Below, piece by piece: positions 1 through 5,658 of a stretch of DNA of 5,664 nt. Made by a program: the position numbers and the translations under genes. The stretch is from NCBI GenBank assembly GCA_947491175.1, contig CANLIF010000082.1, positions 1 to 5,664 on the forward strand, read 5' to 3'. Under the pieces are notes generated by a model. It did no database searches. It saw nothing but the letters and a program-made list of their open reading frames with translations, and had not been told where the DNA came from. This stretch comes from Actinomycetota bacterium (GTDB lineage Bacteria > Actinomycetota > Actinomycetes > S36-B12 > UBA5976). The first letter of the stretch is position 1. Every line of letters starts with the position of its first letter.

Positions 1-480
1 GGACAACTTGCACACATGCGCGAGCTAAGCATCATGTACGCACCAACAATCAACAGCTACAAGCGATATTCACCAGGTAGCTTTGCACCAACCGCAATTA
101 AGTGGGGTCGCGATAACCGCACCTGCTCTTACCGTCTCGTTGGGCATGGGCAAAGTTTGCGCGTAGAAAACCGAGTGCCTGGTGGCGATGTGAATCCTTA
201 CCTTGCAGTTGCCGGAATGATTGCCGCTGGAATTGATGGCATTGAAAAGAAGATGGCACTCGAACCACGCTTTGATGGAAATGCCTACGCATTAGAGACC
301 GATCGGGTTCCAAATACCCTGCAAATGGCTCGTGAATTATGGGTCAACAGCACTTGGGCCAAAGAAACATTTGGTGAGCGGGTTCACAAGCATTACACGC
401 ATATGGTTGATACTGACCTAGCGCAGTTCAATAAAGCAGTAACAGATTTTGAACTTATCCGCGGGTTCGAACGCTACTAA
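1..480 (+). CDS. Glutamine synthetase family protein, C-terminal part (GlnA3/PuuA-like), 5'-truncated by window edge
   Basis: The frame is open from base 1 and ends at TAA 478-480, so about 159 C-terminal residues are present and the start and N-terminal beta-grasp domain lie outside the window. Enzymes of this family join ammonia or an amine to the gamma-carboxyl of glutamate using ATP. Seen in fragment numbering: the NSYKR segment (18-22), the PGSFAP loop (25-30), NRT (39-41) with R45, and VENR followed by NPYL (55-58, 65-68). These align by eye with the glutamate/ATP-binding arginines and the E357/R359 region of Salmonella GS. The loop position holding the flap glutamate Glu327 in Salmonella is Phe28 here, and the C-terminus ends in RGFERY. 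Both fit the GlnA3/GlnA4/PuuA-like branch, some members of which glutamylate polyamines or ethanolamine. Family is certain; substrate is inference. The gene converges on the minus-strand genes. Confidence 0.9.
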   Translation, partial: GQLAHMRELSIMYAPTINSYKRYSPGSFAPTAIKWGRDNRTCSYRLVGHGQSLRVENRVPGGDVNPYLAVAGMIAAGIDGIEKKMALEPRFDGNAYALETDRVPNTLQMARELWVNSTWAKETFGERVHKHYTHMVDTDLAQFNKAVTDFELIRGFERY

Positions 481-509
481 ATAACTTTGGCTTGAACTAC
501 CAAGACCTG

Positions 510-938
510 TTAGGCAAATTTAAAGCCTGCCCAAATTCGTTTGCCATTTTCAGTGAGTTCGTAACCCCAAAGGTCTGAATACTCTTCGACGATGTGCATA
601 CCTCGACCGCAATCCATTGCCACATCAAGAGACTTCATTACAGGTATCTGGTTATTTGAGTCTGCAACAACTACTTTGACCATGTATTGCCAGCGTTCCA
701 GCACAACTTGAAGTTCAGTCGCCGCATGCACTACTGAATTGGCAACAAGTTCGCTGGTTACGGCTAGTGCATGCTCAAGATCAATTGAACTTTCAGCGCT
801 CAAAAAATCCGTAACTTGTTGTCTTGCTAATAGCACCGATTCGGTCATTGCTGGCAAAGTCCAACTTGCAATGGTTGTTAAGAAATCCCCAAAATAGATC
901 GCCAAATCTGAGTGTCCAGATTCGTTGAAGGCGCTCAT
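510..938 (-). CDS. RsbW-like ATP-binding protein (GHKL/HATPase fold), putative anti-sigma regulator
   Basis: A 142-residue single-domain protein with the Bergerat ATP-binding fold. The N box is SELVANSVVHA (E63, N67, H71), the G1 box is VADSNNQIP (D93), and the G2 box is CGRGMHIVEE (110-119) followed by a WGY element. The core starts at about residue 26 (WTLPA). Proteins of this size and type in Actinobacteria are usually anti-sigma factor/serine kinases of the RsbW/SpoIIAB class or related regulators that bind STAS-domain partners. No sigma factor or STAS gene adjoins it, so partner and target are unknown. The ATG at 936-938 has no good Shine-Dalgarno sequence; an in-frame TAA lies about 14 codons upstream, which limits extension. 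It starts 48 bases after smpB on the same strand, behind a hairpin, and could be read through from smpB. Fold is secure; function is only a class prediction. Confidence 0.8.
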   Translation of the reverse strand: MSAFNESGHSDLAIYFGDFLTTIASWTLPAMTESVLLARQQVTDFLSAESSIDLEHALAVTSELVANSVVHAATELQVVLERWQYMVKVVVADSNNQIPVMKSLDVAMDCGRGMHIVEEYSDLWGYELTENGKRIWAGFKFA

Positions 939-950
939 GAATTTCAGTAT

Positions 951-986
951 GCCCGATACTGGCTGAATAAAACCCAGTTAACGGGC
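951..986 (-). terminator. Hairpin between smpB and the ATP-binding protein gene, possible terminator or attenuator
   Basis: On the minus strand, starting at the base after the smpB stop codon, an outer arm GCCCG pairs with CGGGC and an inner arm ACTGG pairs with CCAGT. They are separated by a small asymmetric internal loop (TTA against AT) and closed by an 11-base loop. No T-run follows, so it is not a classical intrinsic terminator. Actinobacteria are reported to use hairpins lacking a U-tail. It ends 12 bases before the downstream ATG, so it could also affect translation of that gene. Confidence 0.45.
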
Positions 987-1463
987 TTACTCCATGCCCT
1001 TGTCGCGTCGACCCGTAGCGCGTTGAGTTTCGCGCTTGGCATCTTTTTCGGCAATGGCTTGACGCTTGTCATAGTTTTTACGGCCTCTGGCAATCGCAAT
1101 CTCTACTTTGGCTTTGCCATCATTGAAGTAAAGGCTCAGCGGGATCAAAGTCAGTCCACTTTCCTTGAGCTTGCTTTCGATCTTGCTAATTTCTTGCCGA
1201 TTAAGAAGCAGTTTGCGGGCCCGGGTTGGTGCATGGTTAGTCCAAGAGCCTTCGTTGTATTCCGGAATGTTGACACCACGCAGCCAGATTTCGCCATTTT
1301 CAAACAGCGCGTAACCATCAACCAAGCTGGCCCTACCAGCGCGTAATGATTTAACTTCAGTTCCTACAAGAACCATGCCAGCTTCATAGACATCTTCGAT
1401 GGTGAAGTCGTGGCGAGCTTTCCGGTTCTGGGCGATGACCTTTCGACCGCGCTCTTTAGCCAC
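987..1463 (-). CDS. smpB: SsrA-binding protein SmpB
   Basis: SmpB binds tmRNA and delivers it to ribosomes stalled on broken or stop-less mRNAs, starting trans-translation. At 158 residues it has the normal family length. Hallmarks seen: NRKARHDF (13-20), the core GTEVKSLRAGRASLVDGYA (34-52), the IPEY segment (66-69), LLLNRQEI (85-92), and the GRKNYDKR motif (127-134) that leads into the basic C-terminal tail, which enters the mRNA channel. The start is GTG (1461-1463). The codon directly before it in frame is TAA, so no longer start exists, and a later start would remove conserved core. Only a weak GAG-type ribosome binding site is visible. It follows the M23 gene by 10 bases, which suggests co-transcription or translational coupling. 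The tmRNA gene ssrA is not in the window. Confidence 0.98.
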   Translation of the reverse strand: MAKERGRKVIAQNRKARHDFTIEDVYEAGMVLVGTEVKSLRAGRASLVDGYALFENGEIWLRGVNIPEYNEGSWTNHAPTRARKLLLNRQEISKIESKLKESGLTLIPLSLYFNDGKAKVEIAIARGRKNYDKRQAIAEKDAKRETQRATGRRDKGME

Positions 1464-1473
1464 TTAACTCAAC

Positions 1474-2721
1474 TCATCCCCAGCAAGGCACAACGGTACG
1501 AGATGCACCAAACCAACCCATTGGATTGTACGGTACGCCATTAAGGTGAACTTCAAAGTGCAAATGCGGTCCAGTTGAGAAGCCAGTTGAACCTACGTAT
1601 CCGATAACCTCTTGATTTTCAACCACGTCGCCTCGGGACACCGCAAATGAAGATTGATGGGCATACATTGTCACCATGCCGTCACCATGATCAAGCAAAG
1701 TCATGTTTCCGTAGGCTCGGCTCACAGATGTTGAAAGCACAACTCCTGATGCTGCCGCCCGAATTGGGGTTCCTTTCGGCGCTCCACTATCAACGCCAGT
1801 ATGGCAAGACTTGTATTTGTAAACCGGATGGACGCGCCAACCAACACCTCCACCTGCAGCTCGACCTGGAAGTGGCCAAGACAGCGGACCGGTGGCTTGC
1901 GGATCTACTGGACCTTGATTGCCAGTAGAGCCTGAAAGTGCTGCAATGCGCTTTTGCTCAGCGCGAAGTTCATTGTATTGAGCGAGGACCTCTGCCTTAT
2001 CATCTTCGGCAATCTTTAACGCGGAAGATTCTTGCTTTACAAGTTTGTCTACTTCAACTTTTGCTGCCGCTGCTTTATCTGCGGCATTTTGCGCATCGAT
2101 AAGTGCTTGCGATGCAATGTTTGCAATTTGCTGCATGTCAATACGAACTTCTTCTGCGACCAATGCGTCAACTGAAAGCTGCTCTTTTGCACCAAGTAAA
2201 TCGTCAAGACTTCTTGCTGTGGAATTAGAAACAGCCTTGATGTTTTGTAATCTAATGGTTAAGTCAGAGGGTGATGTTGACTCAAGGATAATTTCCCATT
2301 GCGAGGTTTGGCCTTGTTGATAAACGGCTCGCGCAAACTGATCGACCTTTTTTTGCAACTGACTAATCTCAGCTTCTTTGCTTGTCACTTTGGAAAGTGC
2401 AGCTGTGTAAGCAGCTTTAGAAACCGCAAGGTCTGAAGCTGCCTTGTTGTAAACCGCCGTGGCTTCAGTTTCTCTTGTTGTGGCTATTGACATTGCCTCA
2501 CGCGCAGCTGGAAGTTTTGCTTGCGCATCCTTTAATGATTCGGCAGCCGCAAGAACTGCTGCAGACGCTTTAGTTAATGCCTCTGACGCTTCAGAAACTT
2601 GCTCGTCAATTTCAGTGCTTCCAGCTATAGCCGGTGTAATAAGAAGCGAAAGAACCAATGGAACGGCAAGTAAGCCTCGGGTAAACCGCGAGGAGTTAAG
2701 ACGCGAGAGGAAGGCGCGCAT
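1474..2721 (-). CDS. Secreted coiled-coil M23 (LytM-type) peptidoglycan endopeptidase, probable FtsEX-controlled hydrolase
   Basis: A 415-residue exported cell-wall enzyme predicted to cut peptide cross-links in peptidoglycan. Residues 1-33 form a Sec signal peptide: basic start, hydrophobic core at 16-32, likely cleavage after AIA. Residues about 36-262 are Ala/Glu/Lys-rich heptad-like coiled coil, interrupted near 135-165 by a QWEIILES...RLQNI segment like that in EnvC/PcsB/RipC-type coiled coils. A Gly/Pro linker (263-285) leads to the M23 domain. Zinc ligands H307, D311 (HTGVD) and H388, and catalytic H355 (MYAH) and H386 (HLH), are all present, so the enzyme should be active, unlike the degenerate LytM domain of EnvC. 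C306 and C413 are its only cysteines. ATG (2719-2721) is preceded by GGAG four bases upstream. Its place after ftsEX suggests FtsX pulls on its coiled coil; this is inferred from homologous systems. Confidence 0.92.
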   Translation of the reverse strand: MRAFLSRLNSSRFTRGLLAVPLVLSLLITPAIAGSTEIDEQVSEASEALTKASAAVLAAAESLKDAQAKLPAAREAMSIATTRETEATAVYNKAASDLAVSKAAYTAALSKVTSKEAEISQLQKKVDQFARAVYQQGQTSQWEIILESTSPSDLTIRLQNIKAVSNSTARSLDDLLGAKEQLSVDALVAEEVRIDMQQIANIASQALIDAQNAADKAAAAKVEVDKLVKQESSALKIAEDDKAEVLAQYNELRAEQKRIAALSGSTGNQGPVDPQATGPLSWPLPGRAAGGGVGWRVHPVYKYKSCHTGVDSGAPKGTPIRAAASGVVLSTSVSRAYGNMTLLDHGDGMVTMYAHQSSFAVSRGDVVENQEVIGYVGSTGFSTGPHLHFEVHLNGVPYNPMGWFGASRTVVPCWG

Positions 2722-2725
2722 ATTG

Positions 2726-2729
2726 CTCC
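2726..2729 (-). promoter_or_regulatory. Ribosome binding site of the M23 peptidase gene
   Basis: GGAG on the minus strand lies four bases before ATG 2719-2721. It supports this start codon, which also gives a complete signal peptide. Confidence 0.75.
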
Positions 2730-2740
2730 GTTCGAAGGGG

Positions 2741-2769
2741 AAGTTACCTAATCGTAACGGAAGTGTCTA
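2741..2769 (-). promoter_or_regulatory. Candidate sigma-70-type promoter of the M23 peptidase gene
   Basis: On the minus strand TAGACA (2764-2769) matches the -35 consensus TTGACA at five of six positions. It is followed after exactly 17 bases by TAACTT (2741-2746), which keeps the key TAnnnT pattern of an actinobacterial -10. Transcription would start near 2734, leaving a leader of about 13 bases with the GGAG site. The region lies in the only gap (105 bases) inside the ftsE-ftsX-M23-smpB cluster, so the hydrolase and smpB may have their own promoter. Prediction by eye only. Confidence 0.5.
2743..2758 (-). promoter_or_regulatory. GTTAC-N6-GTAAC box inside the M23 promoter (possible MtrA- or GlnR-type operator)
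   Basis: Two GTNAC half-sites sit with an 11-base period, one helical turn, between the candidate -35 and -10, the second overlapping the -10. The spacing resembles actinobacterial GlnR boxes and MtrA sites, both of which use GTNAC-like repeats; MtrA is known to control cell-wall hydrolase genes. Read as an inverted repeat, GTTAC and GTAAC are exact complements around six bases. A protein bound here would be expected to block the promoter. The regulator's identity is inference. Confidence 0.4.
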
Positions 2770-2771
2770 AA

Positions 2772-2785
2772 GTTACTGATGTGAC
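2772..2785 (-). promoter_or_regulatory. Second GTNAC pair (GTCAC-N4-GTAAC) upstream of the M23 promoter
   Basis: Two more half-sites lie just upstream of the candidate -35, with a 9-base period rather than 11. With the box at 2743-2758, four GTNAC half-sites fall within 43 bases of a 105-base gap. The spacing is less standard, so this is a weaker call than the promoter-embedded box. Confidence 0.3.
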
Positions 2786-2826
2786 TTGTCTCGTGTCGGG
2801 CCAAAATTGTCTATAAATCGGCATTT

Positions 2827-3729
2827 TTAGCCTCTGAGGTAGCGCCTTAGGGTTACTGAGGAAGCTAAAACGGTGGTTCCCACTCCAACCAGATAAAGCA
2901 CGGGAACTATCGCCAAAACCTCATTCCAGGTCACAAACGGGATAAAAGTAAGGTTTGGTGCCAACTTGGCATCAATTAACCAGTACTTAGAAGCCAGAAT
3001 TCCAGCTGTCGCCAAGGTTGAGCCAATCGTGGCAGCCACTGCTGCCTCCAAGATGAATGGCAAGCGGATAGCCATATTGCTAGCGCCCACAGAGCGCATA
3101 ATCGAAGTTTCCCGGCGCCTAGCAAAAGCAGCAACGCGAACCGTATTCATTACAAGCAAGATCGTGACAAAAAGCATGGCTAATGCGATTACTAATGCAA
3201 AAGATTGCAAACCCTTAAGTATCTGGAAAAATCTGTCTAACAATTTGCGCTGATCTTGAATTGACTCAACACCTTGCACAGATTGCAATGCACCTGCAAC
3301 TTTTTCAAAATTCTCTGGATTGTCTAGCTTTACTCTAAATGATGCCGGAAGCGCATCGGGACTAATGTTTGCCAAAATAGCTGAGCCTGCAAACTGCTCT
3401 TTGAATTGATCGTAAGCATCCGTTGATGATTCATAGAATATGTCTTGAACAGATTCCAGGCCACCAAGAATTGTCTCAATATTTCTAAGCTGCTCGTCTG
3501 TTACCACTCCAGTGCACGTAAAGGTTACGGAGGAAGTTCCACATAAGAATATTGATACTTCAATTTTGTCGTACCAGTAACCTTTCATGCGGTCGACTTG
3601 AGAGCTCAAAAGCAATGCTGCACCAACTAATGAAAGTGAAACAGCGACTGAAACAATCAAGGCAACCGTCATAGTGAAATTTCGGCGTAATCCGTTACCA
3701 ACTTCTTTACTTACAAATGACAATCTCAC
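2827..3729 (-). CDS. ftsX: Cell division protein FtsX, membrane subunit of the FtsEX complex
   Basis: FtsX is the transmembrane partner of FtsE. The complex does not move a solute; it passes ATP-driven shape changes through the membrane to peptidoglycan hydrolases. At 300 residues it has the usual actinobacterial length. It has a short cytoplasmic N-terminus with a GNGLRRN motif (11-17), TM1 at about 19-42, an extracellular domain at about 44-174, TM2 at about 176-198, a cytoplasmic loop RRRETSIMRSVGAS (204-217), TM3 at about 223-247 and TM4 at about 270-294. The extracellular domain carries C63 and C72, which could form a disulfide. The start is GTG (3727-3729), two bases after the ftsE stop, with GGGG about eight bases upstream inside ftsE, so translational coupling is likely. 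It starts at the conserved N-terminal sequence; no signal peptide is expected. The M23 hydrolase gene follows. Confidence 0.97.
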   Translation of the reverse strand: MRLSFVSKEVGNGLRRNFTMTVALIVSVAVSLSLVGAALLLSSQVDRMKGYWYDKIEVSIFLCGTSSVTFTCTGVVTDEQLRNIETILGGLESVQDIFYESSTDAYDQFKEQFAGSAILANISPDALPASFRVKLDNPENFEKVAGALQSVQGVESIQDQRKLLDRFFQILKGLQSFALVIALAMLFVTILLVMNTVRVAAFARRRETSIMRSVGASNMAIRLPFILEAAVAATIGSTLATAGILASKYWLIDAKLAPNLTFIPFVTWNEVLAIVPVLYLVGVGTTVLASSVTLRRYLRG

Positions 3730-3731
3730 TG

Positions 3732-4424
3732 CTAATGCCCCGTATGTCCATACATTCCGCGTTCTTGATCGCGAATAATTTTGCCATTTTCCATTTGCAC
3801 AATTCGTTTACGCATCTGATCAACTATGGCTACATCGTGAGTCGCCATGACAATCGTGGTGCCGGTGCGATTAATACGATCTAGTAACTTCATGATTCCA
3901 ACGCTGGTAGATGGGTCCAAATTTCCGGTTGGCTCATCTGCCAAAAGTAATTTTGGCTTGTTCACAAACGCTCTCGCTAGCGCAACTCGCTGCTGCTCTC
4001 CGCCCGAAAGTTCTGATGGTAAGCGGTGTGCCTTTTCGTCAAGACCAACCAAGTCAAGGATCGCTGGAATCCGTTGTTGAATTTCTTTCTTTGACTTACC
4101 AATTACTTCCATGCCGAATGCAACATTGTCAAAAACTGTTTTTCCAGGAAGTAATCGAAAGTCCTGAAATACGATTCCCATTGTCCGTCGAAACGCTGGG
4201 ACTTTACGGTTTGGCAATTTCCCAACGTTAATGCCATCTACGGTTACGGTGCCAGAAGTTGGCTTTTCTTCTTTAAGTAAAAGGCGAAGTAGGGATGATT
4301 TTCCAGAGCCAGATTGGCCCACTAGGAATACAAAATCACCTTGCGCAATATTGAGATTTATTTCATCCAAAGCTGGAGTATTGGAGTTCTTGTACTGCTT
4401 GGAGACCATGTCAAAGTTGATCAC
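3732..4424 (-). CDS. ftsE: Cell division ATP-binding protein FtsE
   Basis: Cytoplasmic ABC ATPase that binds the FtsX loop and powers FtsEX control of cell-wall hydrolases. At 230 residues it is full length. All ABC elements are intact: Walker A GQSGSGKS (36-43, K42), Q-loop Q87 in VFQDF, signature LSGGEQQ (139-145), Walker B LLLADEP (159-165, catalytic E164), the D-loop NLD (168-170) and switch histidine H196 in ATHD. VFQDFRLL (85-92) is typical of FtsE compared with other small ABC ATPases. The start is GTG (4422-4424) behind a strong AAGGAGA eight bases upstream. The stop is TAG (3732-3734), two bases before ftsX. It follows prfB by 127 bases on the same strand, the usual actinobacterial order. 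Identification is very secure. Confidence 0.99.
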   Translation of the reverse strand: MINFDMVSKQYKNSNTPALDEINLNIAQGDFVFLVGQSGSGKSSLLRLLLKEEKPTSGTVTVDGINVGKLPNRKVPAFRRTMGIVFQDFRLLPGKTVFDNVAFGMEVIGKSKKEIQQRIPAILDLVGLDEKAHRLPSELSGGEQQRVALARAFVNKPKLLLADEPTGNLDPSTSVGIMKLLDRINRTGTTIVMATHDVAIVDQMRKRIVQMENGKIIRDQERGMYGHTGH

Positions 4425-4551
4425 AATGAAATCTCCTTAAAGTGACGCAAAAATAATTTCGAAAAATCGTATGAATCCAGCCTAAATACTGCGCGGGCTA
4501 TGCAGGTGCAGGGCGCGCCGACCTAAACCCAATCCAAACGATTAATTGCAA
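4425..4551 (-). other. prfB-ftsE intergenic region, no assigned function
   Basis: The gap has a GC-rich patch (about 4491-4520, including the palindrome GGCGCGCC at 4512-4519) between AT-rich flanks, then the ftsE ribosome binding site. GCGCG and CGCGC (4491-4495, 4514-4518) could form a five-pair stem with an 18-base loop, but no T-run follows. TACGAT on the minus strand (4466-4471) could be a -10 for ftsE, but I find no matching -35. I cannot tell whether ftsE has its own promoter or is read through from prfB. Confidence 0.5.
4432..4438 (-). promoter_or_regulatory. Strong ribosome binding site of ftsE
   Basis: AAGGAGA on the minus strand, with about eight bases to GTG 4422-4424. This is the best Shine-Dalgarno match seen before any gene here, and it fixes the GTG as the ftsE start. 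Confidence 0.9.
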
Positions 4552-5658
4552 TTAGTTTGCTTGCTCGCGGCGCCAACGAATTCCGGCTTCAACAAATTGG
4601 TCGATGTCACCATCAAGTACCGCTGAGGTGTTACCGGTTTCAACTTCAGTTCTAATGTCCTTAACCATTTGGTATGGATGTAGGACATAGGAACGCATTT
4701 GGTTTCCCCAAGAACCACTGGTGTCGCCCTTAAGAGCGTTGATCTTGGCTTGTTCTTCTTGGCGAGTACGCTCCAATATTTTCGCTTGCAAGACCGCCAT
4801 GGCGGTTGCTTTGTTTTGGAGTTGCGAGCGCTCATTTTGGCACGAGACAACAATCCCAGTTGGGATGTGAGTAAGGCGCACTGCTGAGTCCGTTGTGTTC
4901 ACACCTTGTCCACCAGGACCAGATGATCGAAACACATCGATTCTTAAATCATCATCAGGAATTTCTACTGAATCTGTTTGTTCAACAACTGGAATAACTT
5001 CAACTTCAGCAAATGAAGTCTGTCGACGACTTTGATTATCAAAAGGTGAAATTCGAACTAATCGATGAGTACCTTGCTCTACTGACAAAGTTCCATATGC
5101 AAATGGAGCCTTAACTGCAAAGGTTGTTGATTTGATTCCAGCTTCTTCGGCGTAGGAGGTTTCATAAACTTCGGCAGCCCAGCCGTGGCGCTCGCAGTAT
5201 CGCAAATACATGCGTTGCAGCATTTCTGCCCAGTCCGCCGCGTCCACTCCACCAGCTCCAGAACGAATTGAAACTAAAGCCTCGCGGTGGTCGTACTCCC
5301 CGGAAAGTAAAGTTCTAACTTCTAGCTCACCAATTGATTTTTCCAGTGCGATAAGTTCAGCACTTGCTTCATCAAGAATGCCTTGATCAGTTTCCGCCTC
5401 ACCCATTTCCCACAAGACTTGAACATCATCCACTCGGGAACGCAGGCTTTTGATTCGGCCGATGTCGGCCTGAAGCACCGATAACTTCCCAGTGACTCTT
5501 TGCGCGTTGGCCTGGTCATCCCAAAGATCTGGCGCCGAAGCCAAGATCTCAAGTTCGGCTACCTGAGCCTGCATTTCATCGATTCGAAGTACTTTTTCAA
5601 TGCTGGATAGCGTGGAGTTGATAGTTGCAATATCAACTGAAAAGTCTCCGGTAGCCAT
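4552..5658 (-). CDS. prfB: Peptide chain release factor 2 (RF2)
   Basis: RF2 reads UAA and UGA stop codons in the ribosomal A site and triggers release of the finished protein. The 368-residue product is full length: an N-terminal helical domain (about 1-115), the conserved SIRSGAGGVDAADWAEML segment (130-147), the tripeptide anticodon SPF (204-206) that specifies RF2 rather than RF1, and the catalytic GGQ loop (249-251) within SSGPGGQGVN, whose Gln is normally methylated. The residue matching E. coli position 246 is Ser, as in most bacteria. The gene is one uninterrupted frame: the internal UGA frameshift that autoregulates prfB in many bacteria is absent, as is usual in Actinobacteria. ATG (5656-5658) lies six bases from the window edge, so its ribosome binding site and promoter cannot be seen. 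It ends in TAA. prfB upstream of ftsEX is standard actinobacterial synteny. Confidence 0.99.
   Translation of the reverse strand: MATGDFSVDIATINSTLSSIEKVLRIDEMQAQVAELEILASAPDLWDDQANAQRVTGKLSVLQADIGRIKSLRSRVDDVQVLWEMGEAETDQGILDEASAELIALEKSIGELEVRTLLSGEYDHREALVSIRSGAGGVDAADWAEMLQRMYLRYCERHGWAAEVYETSYAEEAGIKSTTFAVKAPFAYGTLSVEQGTHRLVRISPFDNQSRRQTSFAEVEVIPVVEQTDSVEIPDDDLRIDVFRSSGPGGQGVNTTDSAVRLTHIPTGIVVSCQNERSQLQNKATAMAVLQAKILERTRQEEQAKINALKGDTSGSWGNQMRSYVLHPYQMVKDIRTEVETGNTSAVLDGDIDQFVEAGIRWRREQAN

Noticed and set aside
512..528. AGGC/GCCT inverted repeat near the glutamine synthetase end as a bidirectional terminator
   Set aside because: The stem has four pairs and a nine-base loop with no T-run, and it lies within the last codons of the ATP-binding protein gene. 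The TTGG/CCAA repeat at about 487-503 is equally weak.
939..986. tmRNA gene (ssrA) next to smpB
   Set aside because: The gap is only 48 bases, far too short, and the flanking sequence is coding.
912..1346. 144-codon open frame on the plus strand antisense to smpB
   Set aside because: It is the complement of a clear smpB gene, has no recognisable domain or ribosome binding site, and fits a shadow frame.
2722..2826. c-di-AMP (ydaO) riboswitch upstream of the wall hydrolase
   Set aside because: Such riboswitches occur before actinobacterial wall hydrolases, but this gap is too short and the predicted leader is only about 13 bases.
2801..2828. Plus-strand hairpin with GCC/GGC arms followed by a T-run near the ftsX end
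   Set aside because: No plus-strand gene ends there, the stem is only about five pairs including a wobble, and in the ftsX direction no T-run follows.
4491..4518. GC-rich hairpin as a prfB terminator
   Set aside because: Five GC pairs around an 18-base loop with no T-run is too weak to call.
4542..4853. 103-codon minus-strand frame within prfB
   Set aside because: It overlaps the conserved C-terminal half of RF2 in another frame and has no family features.
5570..5658. Programmed frameshift site in prfB
   Set aside because: The first 30 codons are in one frame with no in-frame UGA, so no recoding is needed.
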